Source of the DNA: Nemertoderma westbladi
Taxonomy: Eukaryota; Xenacoelomorpha; Nemertodermatida; Nemertodermatidae
Direction of reading: 5' to 3'
Assembly: GCA_032718475.1 (NCBI GenBank)
Contig: JAUCBJ010009047.1
Coordinates: 62,001 to 126,000 of the forward strand
DNA length: 64,000 nucleotides
Shown in pieces: positions 10,148 to 21,518 of this stretch. The position numbers and the translations under genes are program-made. Numbering within the stretch: position 1 is the stretch's first letter; each line of letters starts with the position of its first letter. The notes under the pieces were generated by a model, which was not told where the DNA came from, made no database searches, and saw nothing but the letters and a program-made list of their open reading frames with translations.

Positions 10148-11829
10148 TACCCTGTCATTATTGAGGAGCTTTTCAAAGTGGGCTTTCCAACCATGAGATT
10201 GGCTGGTGATTCAGCCTTAACCTTGGTGGTTGGTTGGCTTTTCCGCCCAGTAAGCAGATTGATCGATTTCCATGCCTGGGATGATTGCCTGCTGTCGTCA
10301 GCATCATTGATGGCATCAACCTGTTGGTTTATTAGCTCCTGTAGATTAGCAGAGTACTGCCTGTTCAGGGACCTAGATGCAGCCTTAACTGCATTCTTGG
10401 CCGCTGTAGTCTGTTTGAGTCGGGACTCTTTCTGCGCCTTATGAAGGTCATTTCGGCACTTCTGAATTTTGTTCTCAGTCCAGGGGGCCCTTTTCCTGTT
10501 TCGAGGGTATACAGGAACTGTTTCTGCAGCTGCTAACTTAACTGCTTCTGTAAAGGCAGTATAGCCCTCACAGTGATCTGCCGCCTCAGAGGCAAGAGCC
10601 TCATACCTGTTGCTCAGCTGTAGTGTGAAGCTGGATCTCACACTTGGCTGTTGCAACTGAGAGGACCAGTCATGCCGCGGCAAGGCAGATTTCGTTGTTC
10701 TGCTAGCACGCAGACTAAGTCTTACCTTGGCCACAATAAGGCGGTGATCACTGGAGAAGGGTCGAAGTGTAAATGCATTACAGTCTTGTATAGAGCTCCT
10801 GTATTTCCTACGAAACAGAATATGGTCTATCTGGGACTTGTGACCACTGGGTCCTCTATGAGTCCATAGCTTTCCAGTTCGCTTCTTGAACTGGGTTCCA
10901 GCCGAAAACAATCCATTTCCAGAGATAAAATCCTGAAGATGGACAGAATTTCGGTTAACACTATTGCTATAGACCCAGGGCGATGTAGGTGATTGATGCA
11001 GACTTGCATTAAAGTCTCCCAGGAATGTTAAGAATGCATGCTGATCCACTCCATCAGTAGCTGCTTGTAGATTGTGGTAGAAATTTTCCACCTCCTCTAC
11101 AGGGGCAACACTAGTTGGAGAGTAGCACACAATCAGAACCACCTTAGGAAACTTCTTAGCCAGTCTTCCAGCACATGAGAAGTGGCAACGGATGATGCGG
11201 TTAGAGATTTGGTCTATTTTGTCCAATGCTGCATGTGCAGTTGGATTCATCAATAGACCAATTCCACCATTGCCACTATCATCTGCTGACGCGAGGGCGA
11301 GTCGCCAACCTCCCCCCATGTCCTTAATCAGAACCTCATCAGTCTGTCCAGTCTGCATTCGGTGCTCTTGAACACCCACTGCGCTAAGAGAGAGCTTATC
11401 TGCCAAGGCAGTCAGCTCACCTTGTCGCATTGGGGACCCGAGTGTTAGGGTGTTTACTGAGGCTAGTCTTGTGACTTGCCTCAGATTCACCAATGGCTTT
11501 GTTGGTCGGGGTGGAACATGAGAGTAGCCTCCAACTCCAGAATCCCTCTCCCCATCACAATCTGGCCTTCCTGGTGACCCAGGGTTTGGGCCAGAAAGGT
11601 CATCAGGAAAGGGACTCAAAGAATTGTTGGCTGCTCTCTCTCCAGTAGGGGGTGAGACAGGCAGCCGGTCAGGAGTTAACTGACGCCTGTGAGGCCGATT
11701 GTGTCCGGTAATTCCACTGGCCTCTAGTGGCCGGACCTCCGCATTGCTAATGTAATCCATAGTGGGGGTTGGGGGGTGCTTTTTTGCCGAGTCAGCTCTC
11801 GGGGCAAATACCACACCCTGGTTTGCCAT
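10129..11829 (-). pseudogene. RTE-like LINE, endonuclease half of the polyprotein (copy C)
   Basis: The open frame extends further upstream with a TTG, but ATG 11829 (MANQGVVFAPRADSAKKH) is the more likely start. A Pro/Ser-rich leader of about 120 residues precedes an APE-type endonuclease. Its recognisable blocks are LSLSAVGVQEHRMQ (about 11390), GGIGLLMNP (about 11255), FLGDFNASLHQSP (about 11015), SQIDHILFRRKYR (about 10820) and FSSDHRLIVAKVRL (about 10740). In this class the endonuclease nicks the target DNA to prime reverse transcription. A basic, Lys/Arg-rich linker follows. The frame is lost near 10170, where the copy departs from the RT frame, so the endonuclease and RT are no longer joined. 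Confidence 0.87.
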
Positions 11830-12664
11830 TCCACAGGGTGGGTGTCGCAATGGAGTCAGATATGAGGCCCATCACCCATATCTACTCTGGCGCACATGAC
11901 CCACCATTGGCTGTTGCAGCTCATCTGCTGGGTCATGCCCTGTACCCTTGCTGCCAGATGCAGGTCGCAGTGAAGTGCTCTCAGAGTGGACATGAGAACA
12001 CTCTACTCCTGACCAGCCATTGGTAGATCACCATCTGCCTGGTCAGGCCATATACCCCTGCAGCCAAGTATATGGGTCCTTAATCCAGAACCAAGGGCGT
12101 CCTTATCCCAGAATGAAGGGGGTCCTAGTTACAGGACCAGATTTGCCCTAATAAGAGGGTCTATGCAGCTACAGGTGGCACCTCCTTTATGCTGCATGGA
12201 GGTGGCAAGTTTTCTTGATCAATGACCTAGAATACTTGACCTGACCTGACCAGCATGGACTCCCATAGAGGAGAACTGGAACTACTGCTGCTCTAAATAA
12301 CCGGACCTTAAGTTTCCGATTAATTCTCGGTGACTTCCAAATCCTGGAAAGCCTATTCAAGGCTGCCCATGCCTTTCCCTTACGTATTCGAAGGTCCTCA
12401 CCTGACTTCCGGATCCATGATCCCAGGTAACAGATGTCATCCACATGCTCAAGCATACCATCTTTTGAGCTTATGCTCATCCGATCAGAGACTTGGTGAG
12501 GACTTTCAAAGTTAACTGTCAAAATTTTGGTCTTTCTGGAGTTAATAAAAAGACCAACACTAGAAGCAGCATGTTCTAATGAGCTGAGGAGGTACTGGTA
12601 CCAGTACAGCAGTAGAATCAAAGAACCCTCCAAATTATCAAGTAAGATTACCATTTAAGTGTAA

Positions 12665-13290
12665 TAAACACAGGGACTTGAACAACAGGGACACTTGGAC
12701 TGCCCGAGTGGTCCTTGTTGCTCACGCAACAACGAGCCTGAAAAGGACTCAGAACACGCGAAGCAGTGGACTCATGGAGGACTGACAGGCCCCGAGCCAA
12801 GCTTTGCATTCCTGAGGACCAATCCTGATAAGGATTGCGAAGATCGAGCATACATGTAGAGGGTCGAAAGACCAATGACTGGACTAGGGACTGCCTGAGC
12901 AGTTTGCAGTCTAGCATTACTATGAGCCTGAAAAGGACTCGGAACATGCAAAGCAGTAGTGGTGGACCGACATGCCCTGAGCCAAACTGCTTTGCATTCC
13001 TGAAAGAATTGCTAGAAATCCAGTCGAAAGACTTGACCTTGACTGCCCCAGCAGTCCACTGTCTAGCGCTACTACGACCCTGGAAAAGACTAGGAACATG
13101 CAAAGCAGTGGATCCCTGAGGAACTGACAGATTCCTGAGCCAAGCCATCTTGCATTCATAATGACCGATTCTGAAATGAATCAGGTAGGGTGGACGGACG
13201 GACACTCAAAGGGTCTACTACTGATTGAGTGATCTTCGGCGAACAGATGTGACTACGAGCCTGGAAAGGACTCGGAAAGCTCTGGTAGTG
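12665..13290. repeat. Degenerate tandem repeat, about 150-190 bp per unit, about 4 units
   Basis: The motif GAGCCTGGAAAGGACTCGGA, with changes, recurs at about 12734, 12924, 13076 and 13257. Each is followed by AAGCAGTGGA-like and GAGCCAAGC-like blocks and by TTTGCATTCCTGA. The spacings are 190, 152 and 181 bp. The long ORFs that cross this region on both strands are by-products of the repeat and are not annotated as genes. Confidence 0.72.
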
Positions 13291-14504
13291 ATTAACCTTT
13301 GCCTGACACAACAGACACTGACCAGGTGAGATGGGTCTGAAAATTAGTTAGAATAGGCCAAAATCTTATAAAGTAAAATCAGCAGTCCTATAAAGTAAAT
13401 AATTATATTGATATTTGTACCGAAGGTTCTCATTGTCAATTAGTGTTATGATCGTAGTGGGGAACCCCACAAGTTCTGAATCATATCTTATTTAGAAGAT
13501 GTTCATTGGTTATATTGTGAAACATATCGTATCTAGAAAACGTGTATTAGTAACAATCGTATTAAAAACACATATGTGAACAAAGAATTGATGTCCAACC
13601 AATGTTTGAGTTTTCTTTACATTTGCATCTCACTTACGCTCCCCCCACTCAGACCATCGATACTCCCCCTCCTTCTCCCCCTCCCTACGCCTTCCCATAA
13701 GCCCCTCTACCCTCACAATAACCCCCCACCCCATCCCAAACCCCCACATTCCTTCCTTTTCTTTATAGTAATGATATCTATCCAGAGTTTCACCAACTTG
13801 CACCACTATAATGAACTGGTTATAGTGGTCACTAGCTATTCTATTTAGACCAACCAGTCCATCAAACAAAATTTTTTTCATTTCTTCATCTCCATATCAA
13901 GTCATCAGTCACAATTAACCAAGATTAAATTTAACAGTAAATTGTACCTTATGTTCAAATTGGTGATGGGTTGTTTAAATACTTTATTAATTAATTGAAC
14001 ATTTTTTTTTGGAAAATAATCAACGAATTGAATTGAATTTTTATAAAATAAATTGGAGAAATTGAATTTTTATGGAAGAAATTAAGCTATTTAAGGTAAT
14101 GAGCTAATAATATTCACCTACCCCTGTCTCCTAAGTTGATATTTTTTCCAAATTGATATTTAAACTTGTTAATTTGCAAGACGAGAAATATCACTTTACA
14201 GTGTGATGACCCCAGTGCTTTGTTACACGAACGAACGTTAGTGAGTGAGTGAAAATAAAGCCACGAGGATCAGAACACTGTAACGTACTTTGCAACAAGT
14301 ATGTCTGTAGTTTTATATTCCAAAATTGTAACATTACGAAATAATTGTATATATATGTATTATAAGTGATAGAAACCTGACAAATTAAACTAGTTGCGGT
14401 ATAAATAAATGTAAAAATGACATAAATTATGTTTTAACATTTAGCTTATATTTATGGTGGCGTTTGGAGCCATGTTAATAGTTTATTACTACTGGTTATG
14501 AATA
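13291..14504. other. AT-rich region with a pyrimidine-rich tract; no gene seen
   Basis: A C/T-rich tract lies at about 13637-13760 (plus strand). The rest is AT-rich, with no supportable coding sequence. Short ORFs at 13576-13881 come from the biased tract. Confidence 0.55.
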
Positions 14505-16729
14505 CTACTACTACTAGGATCGGCATGCTGCATTGCAGCTGCATTTTTAAGAATGCTGTGCCGGCTTGTCAACAAAATTGCACCGCCACAACTCCCTATC
14601 ACCCATGACATTTGCTAGATCATCCGCATCTTTAAGGCCAGTGTCCTTTAAGATGCGTCTCAAGAAAGTCATGGGCTGTCCACCATGCTTATTCACTCCA
14701 TGAGGCTGCCAAAGTACAAGATTATGCACTGGCTGGTCCTCACGGCGAAAGCAATGTCCTGCCAAGCGGAGGCGATTTGGTTCTAGTGTCAAGCTTGGGG
14801 GAACCAATGAGACACCTCCAATGTTATATAGTGTCTGGTTGGAGATGTGTGCATTGTACTTGACACAATGAACCCGGCGTAGCATTCTTGTGAATGTGCC
14901 ATCCAGAGATTTGGTGTCCTCAGCAGTTAGAGCCCAGCATGGACTCCCGTAGAGGAGTACTGGAACTACTGCTGCTCTAAATAATCGGACCTTAAGTTTC
15001 CGATTAATTCTCGGTGACTTCCAAATCCTGGAAAGCCTATTCAAGGCTGCCCAGGCCTTTCCCTTACGTATTCGAAGGTCCTCACCTGACTTCCGGATCC
15101 ATGATCCCAGGTAACAGAAGTCGTCCACATGCTCAATCATACCATCCTTTGAGCTTATGCTCATCCGATCATAGACTTGCTGAGGACTTTCAAAGTTAAC
15201 GGTCAGAATTTTGGTCTTTCTGGAGTTAATAAAAAGACCAACACTAGAAGCAGCATGTTCTAATGAGCTGAGGAGCCGTTGGGCTCCCTCTAATGATTCT
15301 GAGAGTACTCCTAAGTCATCAGCAAAGTCTAGATCAGTTAGGTACTTGGCAGGATTTCCTCGACTTCTGGAGCCAGTAGGTGGAGTTATCATCACCCCAT
15401 CATCATTATGATGATCTAAGGACATGCGTAGAACATAGTCAACCACAATAATGAACAAAAATGGTGCAAGTGTGTCTCCTTGGAGGACGCCCCATAACAC
15501 TTCAAATGGTTCTGTGTCACCGTCAACAGTAGACACAAATGTTGTCGAACCATCGTATACTGATCTGATTGCTGCAATAATTTCATCAGGAATCCCATAT
15601 AATGAAAGTATGCTGAACATACGTGAGCGAGAGACTGAATCAAAGGCCTTGAAGAAGTCAACAAAGATAACAGCCAGATGCCTGTCTCTCTTTTTTTGAT
15701 AATTCTTCAATTATCCTTCTAAGTGCCAAAATGGGCTCCATGGTCCCACGACCTTTACGGAACCCATTCTGATTTCCACGGAGCAGTCTCTCAATGGGAT
15801 CCCTGATGCGATTTAATAGAATCCTATTGTATAGCTTTGCAGCAATCGAGATCAATGAGATTCCCCGAAAAGAACCATAGAGTGTTAGGTTGCCCTTCTT
15901 GGGAACTGGCACCAACTTATTTGTTTTCATTTCTTGTGGGACTCTTGTTGTTCGGTACATGTCTACTATGATGGGATAGGAATGTTGGTCGGGGTGGAAC
16001 ATGAGAGTAGCCTCCAACTCCAGAACCCCTCTCCCCATCATAATCTGGCCTCCCTGGTGACCCAGGGTTTGGGCCAGAAAGGTCATCAGGAAAGGGACTC
16101 AAAGAATTGTTGACTGCTCTCTCTCCAGTAGGGGGTGAGACAGGCAGCCAGTCAGGAGTTAACTGACGCCTGTGAGGCCGATTGTGTCCAGTAATTCCAC
16201 TGGCCTCTAGTGGCTGGACCTCCGCATTGCTAATGTAATCCATAGTGGGGGTTGGGGGGTGCTTTTTTGCCGAGTCAGCTCTCGGGGCAATTACCGCACC
16301 CTGGTTTGCCATTCCACAGGGTGGGTGTCGCAATGGAGTCAGATATGAGGCCCATCACCCATATCTACTCTGGCGCACATGACCCACCATTGGCTGTTAC
16401 AGCTCATCTGCTGGGTCATGCCCTGTACCCTTGCTGCCAGGTGCAGGTCGCAGTGAAGTGCTCTCAGAGTGGACATGAGAACACTCTACTCCTGACCAGC
16501 CATTGGTAGATCACCATCTGCCTGGTCAGGCCATATACCCCTGCAGCCAAGTATATGGGTCCTTAATCCAGGACCAAGGGCGTCCTTATCCCAGAACGAA
16601 GGGGGTCCTAGTTACAGGACCAGATTTGCCCTAGTAAGAGGGTCTATGCAGCTACAGGTGGCACCTCCTTTATGCTGCATGGAGGTGGCAAGTTTTCTTG
16701 ATCAATGACCTAGAATACCTGACCTGACC
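14505..16729 (-). mobile_element. RTE-like LINE with internal deletion (copy E)
   Basis: The 3' tail (TAG)n at 14505-14518 and the 5' end GGTCAGGTCAGG near 16729 match copy C, so both termini are present. Near 15980 the sequence jumps from the N-terminal RT segment straight to the leader before the endonuclease. About 1.53 kb that copy C has at roughly 9970-11498 is missing. No certain target duplication was found. Confidence 0.9.
14547..16086 (-). pseudogene. RTE-like LINE reverse transcriptase, internally deleted copy E
   Basis: The frame 15710-14547 (387 codons) is uninterrupted. It carries FVDFFKAFDSV, IRSVYDGSTTFVSTVDG, GVLQGDTLAPFLF, the catalytic FADD (LTDLDFADDLGVL) and the whole C-terminal region to NFVDKPAQHS. 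One extra base in a T-run near 15690 shifts the frame, so the upstream RT segment (15658-16086) is in another frame. It then meets the deletion junction near 15980, beyond which only the Pro-rich leader remains. The endonuclease is absent. This copy is useful as a less damaged reference for the palm and thumb of the family, but it is not functional. Confidence 0.88.
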
Positions 16730-16874
16730 ATGATAGGTAGGCCTTTCTGGCTGTCAGGCAATTAATAATAAATGCCAACTATTGTTTATGTGGTAACCAT
16801 GACGGCGTGAAAAGTCACGCCAATGGTACATTGATTACATAATAATAATACACCAATACAATACTAATTGTACC
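16730..16874. other. Short spacer with a small perfect hairpin
   Basis: GGCGTGA and TCACGCC at about 16804-16821 form a 7-bp stem with a 4-base loop. Nothing else was recognised. Confidence 0.4.
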
Positions 16875-17115
16875 AGAGAGGGGGGAAAACTGGACGCAAT
16901 AAAAATTCATCCCTCTCCAGGGGAAATTCGACGCAAATAACAGTTGATTACTTTCAAAAATAAAACTGTAACCTGTTCTATTGTGTTTAGTTTATTGTTT
17001 TGGTTAAAATAACGTGCCACTGTAACCTGCTCCTTTCCCTAAATGGAGAATTTAACATTGAGGCGGGATATTAATTCGCCAAGGCGGGTTTTGCGTCGAG
17101 TTTCCCCCCCTGTCT
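16875..17115. mobile_element. MITE candidate with imperfect terminal inverted repeats
   Basis: The left terminus reads AGAGGGGGGAAAACTGGACG at 16875. The reverse complement of the right terminus at 17115 reads AGACAGGGGGGGAAACTCGA, followed by CGCAA in both. A second internal GACGCAA lies near 16930. The length is about 241 bp and there is no coding capacity. A target duplication is not clear. Confidence 0.5.
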
Positions 17116-18714
17116 CAATAGTACAGGCCAATACAATACTGTAATGTCCTCTAAAGTTGAAAAGTGCGAAATAAAAACTCGCTGTTACTGTTAATACTTA
17201 ACGGTATTGAGTAATGTTACAATTTTAAAATAAAATATTTTAACATATTTGGAATCCTTGAATTGCCAGCTTTCTAACAGTATCAACAATTCACTATATA
17301 AGGTTGAATAATAACTGCGGTGTAACTGGTGCATTATCGACGGAGACACTTTTTTTAAACACTTGTAGCTAAAGAGTAAAATAAAAAATAGAAATTCTGG
17401 CTCACCCAGCAAGGAGGAGGGAGGTGAAAACCTCTATGTACCAAATTTTATGCAATATCATTAAAATTGGAAGACAAATATGGGGCGGCGGGGGTGGTGG
17501 CATGTACCGGAATATCGACACTATATTCACGGACATGGTGTAGTCGTTGAAAATGACTGCCAGGTACTAGCTACAGTATGTAACCGTGTTAACAACAACA
17601 AGCAACCTAAATTTATTCTTTCATTTCACCAAAATCTTTCTGAATTTGTTATCAATTAATAAAAGAATCCTTGTTGCATCTGTGTCAGAATTTTTCGTTC
17701 GGACAAGTCAGGTCCAGGTTTCCATTACTGTTCGCGCTTTTAGACCTTTAACAGTATCACCTGTTAATTTACGTATCTTATGTTGTCTGACAGCCCGCAC
17801 AAAATATGACCACAGTAGAAGCCAGTCTAGCGCGGCGTATGACCCACTGTGTGTGGGAGACTGAATTCTATAGCCGAGAGTGGGGTTGGCTACTTTGTAT
17901 TATTCGATTGATCTCTTCTATATAATCTCAAAAAATCTATGTTTACTTTCAGGGCAATATCAACAGTTCCTTTAGATGCTGCGCTTTAAATATCAGACCG
18001 AGTTATGACCTATACTAATTACAACGGAGGGTTATGTCATCACGGTTTTACATTCTTCAGGAATGTAGAATTATTCGCTCACACTCACTTTACTGACAAT
18101 AATACTGAAACACGTTAATTTGCCGACTGTTACCAATTTTACTCATATATAAGGAGAAATTGAGCTCGCTTACGTTGGTGTTATGAAATAGCATAAAATT
18201 CATTCAGACCACTGTAATTTGAGCCAAGCAATTGTTATTAATATTCCCTTCTGCTTACCTCAATAATATAGAAAGTTAGTTGGGATTATTGATTATTCGT
18301 ACGTATTCTCCAAATATAAACATCCATTGAATATGTTACCCAACAACAATGAAAAACAGTATAAAACAGTATGAAAACAGAATAAAAAAATATGCGGTGC
18401 CGGCAGTTAATCAACAGTCAGATGTTTGCAGCATTTATTATGGCAGAAGTCAGAATGTCAGGTGTAAAGTGGGGAGAAGTGGAGAGTGAGAGATAGAGAT
18501 AATATATTGTGTTTGATAACCCTTTGGCCACGGATGGTCTCGGGCAGAAGTCAGAATGAATGATTTTGCCGCACTGCGACATATTCATATGTAAACAAGG
18601 CTTCAAGAATTGGCAAAGTGAAAATTGTGCTGATTGGCCGGGAAAATAACATATAGGCTACGGGACAAAGAAAATACTGGCCAATGGCTGGTGATTTCGT
18701 CACTATAGCTCTAT
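17116..18714. other. AT-rich intergenic sequence; no gene recognised
   Basis: Only short ORFs are present (for example 17586-17864 on plus and 17191-17412 on minus), without recognisable motifs. No tandem or inverted repeats were obvious. Confidence 0.5.
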
Positions 18715-18854
18715 ATCAAATCAAATCAAATATATATTTCCCAATAATAAAGAATATTTAAATTGCACTAATCACAATAAATATATAACTGGGAGGCACC
18801 AACGAGTAGCAACGCTAGTAAATGTTGGAGCCTAGGGAGGGGGTTTGGTGGGGA

Positions 18855-18873
18855 GGGGGGGGGGGGGGGGGGG
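18855..18873 (+). repeat. Poly-G run (19 G)
   Basis: An uninterrupted run of 19 guanines follows GGTGGGGA inside the 3' UTR of the LINE. It could form G-quadruplex structures. Its length is uncertain because such runs are often mis-assembled. Confidence 0.9.
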
Positions 18874-19086
18874 TGATTAGTCTTGTCATTTACATGTCAT
18901 TACTTCATTATTATACAATGGTATTCATTGTTAGTATACTCAGTCGTAGCTGCAACATATCAACACAACACATATATAATTGATGCCAATGAATCTAAAA
19001 CAATTATGCAATAAATTAGACGAATTAAATTTAGTAGAAAGCACCAGACAGACTATTGTGTTAATAATTACTAATAAATATATCAT

Positions 19087-21074
19087 TTAAGTATTATTAT
19101 TAAGTAATTTACGTTTTATTTTAAACGAAATAGACCTTTTTGTTTTAGAATTTCGATAATCGGTTCCTATTGAGTTCCAGAGTATAGGTCCCTGGTAACG
19201 TATTGATTGCATGGCTACTACTAGTTTGGTTGGAGGTACATAAAATGAATCGCTATAAGGTAACTTAAATGGATTGAGATTGGATTTGCTGCAATTTTTA
19301 TTAATTTTATTGGAACCCCCTTATCATTAGTCGCCAAGGAATCAGTTAGGTGAAGCAGATTATATTCAACCTCAACAGGAGAAGTCTCTAGTAAAACAAA
19401 CGACTTAGCGCTTAAGTTTTTAATATAACGTAGTGGACGAGAATTTATAGTAGGAGGTTGTATTTGAGTTGTTAGTTTTGGGCCAATAGATGAAAAGTGT
19501 TTATTGAACTCTTCAGCAATCTGATCTAGTTCCTTCACTTCTATATCTGCTTGGCCATCTATCTTAATAATAATTTTCTTGGGGCAGCTTGCTCTATCAG
19601 CTCTGTGCAGTACAGAATTTATTGTAGACCAGGTTTTTTTCATATTTTCACCGTGGTTTTGAAATTGTTGGTGATAATAATTTTTTTGTGCAGTACGAAT
19701 AGCGCTTACAAACGTATTCCTATAATCTTTGTATTTTTTGAAGTTACTATTTGTTGGGTGCAGTAGATATTTTCGATAAAGTTTATTTTTATTTATTGAT
19801 GACTGAATGAGGTTATGCGACAACCAAGGTTTTCGAGGAATTTTTTTATGAGATATGACCTTAGTCGTTAAATTGTTGTTGCATATCTTACTAAAGTCAT
19901 CATAAAAGGCGGAATATTTATCTTTTAGTGGGATTGAATCCGCTTTATACGACCAGCTGGAGGGCAGGATACAGTCGGCAAAAAAGAAATTACGGTCAAA
20001 TTTTGAGTAATCAAAAACAGTCATATGTTCTCGACTATTGTTGAAATAAGTATTATAGTTATTTAGAACCATGAATGTAGGTAGGTGATCAGAATTGCCG
20101 ACTTTGGCCGAAAAGACACCTGAATAGCAGATCGAAGAGGTAATATTGGTACTTATATGATCAATTGTTGTTTTGGAGTGAGCCGTAATTCTAGTTGGTA
20201 CTTTTATAGTTTGGTTAAATCCGTTTGCACTTAGTATTTGAGAGTAATTGAATGATATAGGAGTACTTTTGTTTACGTCTATATTAATATCGCCACAAAC
20301 TATTACATCTGTTCTAGAATTATTTAAGAATTGTAATTGAGATTCTAATAAGTGATTAAATTTAGGGACAGTAATAGTTTCAGGGCGATAAATACAACCT
20401 ATAATTACTTTCTTATTTGAATCACAACGGTACACTTCGACCCAACAATTCTCCACTTCGCTCATTTTTAAATCAGGGCGGAATTTCCATTTACAATCTT
20501 CGTTAACATACACAGCTGTCCCGCCGCGGTTCTTTTTGCCATAACCTCTGAAGTCTACTATAGGAGAAGAGTAGCCGTCGATTTTATATAAACCTAGTTC
20601 GTCGTTCTCTGAGAAAAACGTTTCACTAAATGTCAATACATAATTTTATTTTGAGCGACTCAAGGAAAACTGTTAGATCAGTGAAATTTTTACGTAGACT
20701 AGCACAATTTAAGCTAAGGACAGAAAATGTGTCTAAAGTGGGATTAAATTTAGCGTTAAATTGTTCCTCAGTAAAATACCCACCACCATTTAAGTTCGCA
20801 GCTAAGTTAGAGTCGGGGTCAATGTCCTTAAAAATATTATTTGGGCTGGTCTCCTCAGAAGCAGAATTAATTTCGTCAGGGCTTAGATCTTCCTGAAAAA
20901 TGTCGAGATCATCATGTCGATATTTGAAAAGGGAAATATGGAGGCCGAACAATGGATACAGTACGGTGGCAGATATTGTAGGGACAATTTAAAATCTGAA
21001 AGTGAGAGATTAGAGCCACACTGAAAGTGGTAATTACAACTACATACACACCGCACAGCGAAAATATATATCAT
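19087..21074 (-). pseudogene. L2/CR1-like LINE ORF2: Cys-rich N-terminus, endonuclease, C-terminal tail; RT missing
   Basis: A short Cys-rich N-terminal block (CVCSCNYHFQCGSNLSLSDF, then CIHCSASIFPF) lies at about 21047-20940 and resembles a zinc finger. A frameshift leads into FSVLSLNCASLRKNFTDLTV (about 20720) and a second frameshift near 20636 into the endonuclease. Its blocks are GGTAVYVNEDCKW, IIGCIYRPE, DVIVCGDINIDVN, TTIDHISTN and KVGNSDHLPTFMV. The frame 20636-19221 runs through the basic linker KKIPRKPWLSHNLI up to the start of the RT (IKLIKIAANPISIHLSYL). It then joins directly to a tail containing YVPPTKLVVAMQSIRYQGPI in another frame, ending at a TAA at about 19087. The catalytic RT core is absent. 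Confidence 0.85.
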
Positions 21075-21134
21075 TTTTATTAAAAATAGTGAAGCATATA
21101 TGACAAGACGGGGAGTTCAGATAGGCCATCGGTA

Positions 21135-21159
21135 GGGGGGGGGGGGGGGGGGGGGGGGG
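21135..21159 (+). repeat. Poly-G run (25 G)
   Basis: Twenty-five consecutive guanines lie just upstream of the LINE ORF2 remnant (minus-strand C-run). This is the second long G-run in the same LINE. The exact length should be treated as uncertain. Confidence 0.9.
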
Positions 21160-21518
21160 TAGTGGAGGGTTATATATATACTACCGATACTGATAGTAAC
21201 TTAATATAACTTAACTAACGCTTGAAATAAATCAAAGGTACAGGGCCAGAATCGACCTCTAAATAAAGCACAAATAGATAGAATGACTAACAGTTATAAT
21301 CAAATAACACAATTTAGATTTAGTTTGTAAACAAACGACAACGTACTTACATAAAAGGAAATACTTTCGAGTTACTTAAGAATCAACATTAAGTTGGAAC
21401 AATTTATAAACTTCCAAAGTTATATAGAACCTAATAACTAGTTTAAAAAACCAAGTAATTTACGACTAGACATAGGCCTACAGGACAGCTTCTGCAAAAC
21501 AAAATAATTACTAGGCTT

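Larger units (their letters stand above)
8486..12250 (-). mobile_element. Near full-length RTE-like LINE (copy C)
   Basis: The minus-strand element runs from a 5' end near 12250 (GGTCAGGTCAGG) through a roughly 420-bp 5' UTR. An apurinic-type endonuclease, reverse transcriptase and C-terminal region follow, ending in a 3' tail of CCTAGTAGTAGTAG at 8486. It is flanked by CAGCAT at 8480-8485 and 12251-12256. The absence of a long separate ORF1 and the short microsatellite 3' tail fit the RTE/RTEX group. The coding sequence is interrupted: a frameshift near 10170, a 5-bp insertion near 9550 relative to copy E, and a TCA-to-TAA nonsense change near 9282. It is recent in form but not coding-competent. 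Confidence 0.9.
8048..12591 (-). mobile_element. Older RTE-like LINE copy (B), split by insertion of copy C
   Basis: Two pieces, 8048-8485 and 12257-12591, are adjacent parts of one 5'-truncated LINE copy. The first carries the 3' (TAG)n tail and the C-terminal codons up to GAGCCCAGCAT. The second resumes at CAGCATGGACTCCC and runs to GAGCTGAGGA. The outer flanks are the 11-bp direct repeat GTACTGGTACC at 8037-8047 and 12592-12602. This is a target duplication for the older event and shows that the two pieces were one insertion. Everything between 8486 and 12250 is a later insertion of the same family. The pieces encode only the extreme C-terminus and the end of the RT region. Confidence 0.88.

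Noticed and set aside
12648-13205. 185-codon minus-strand ORF and a 94-codon plus-strand ORF
   Set aside because: Both lie over a degenerate tandem repeat and have repeated peptide segments explained by the DNA repeat.
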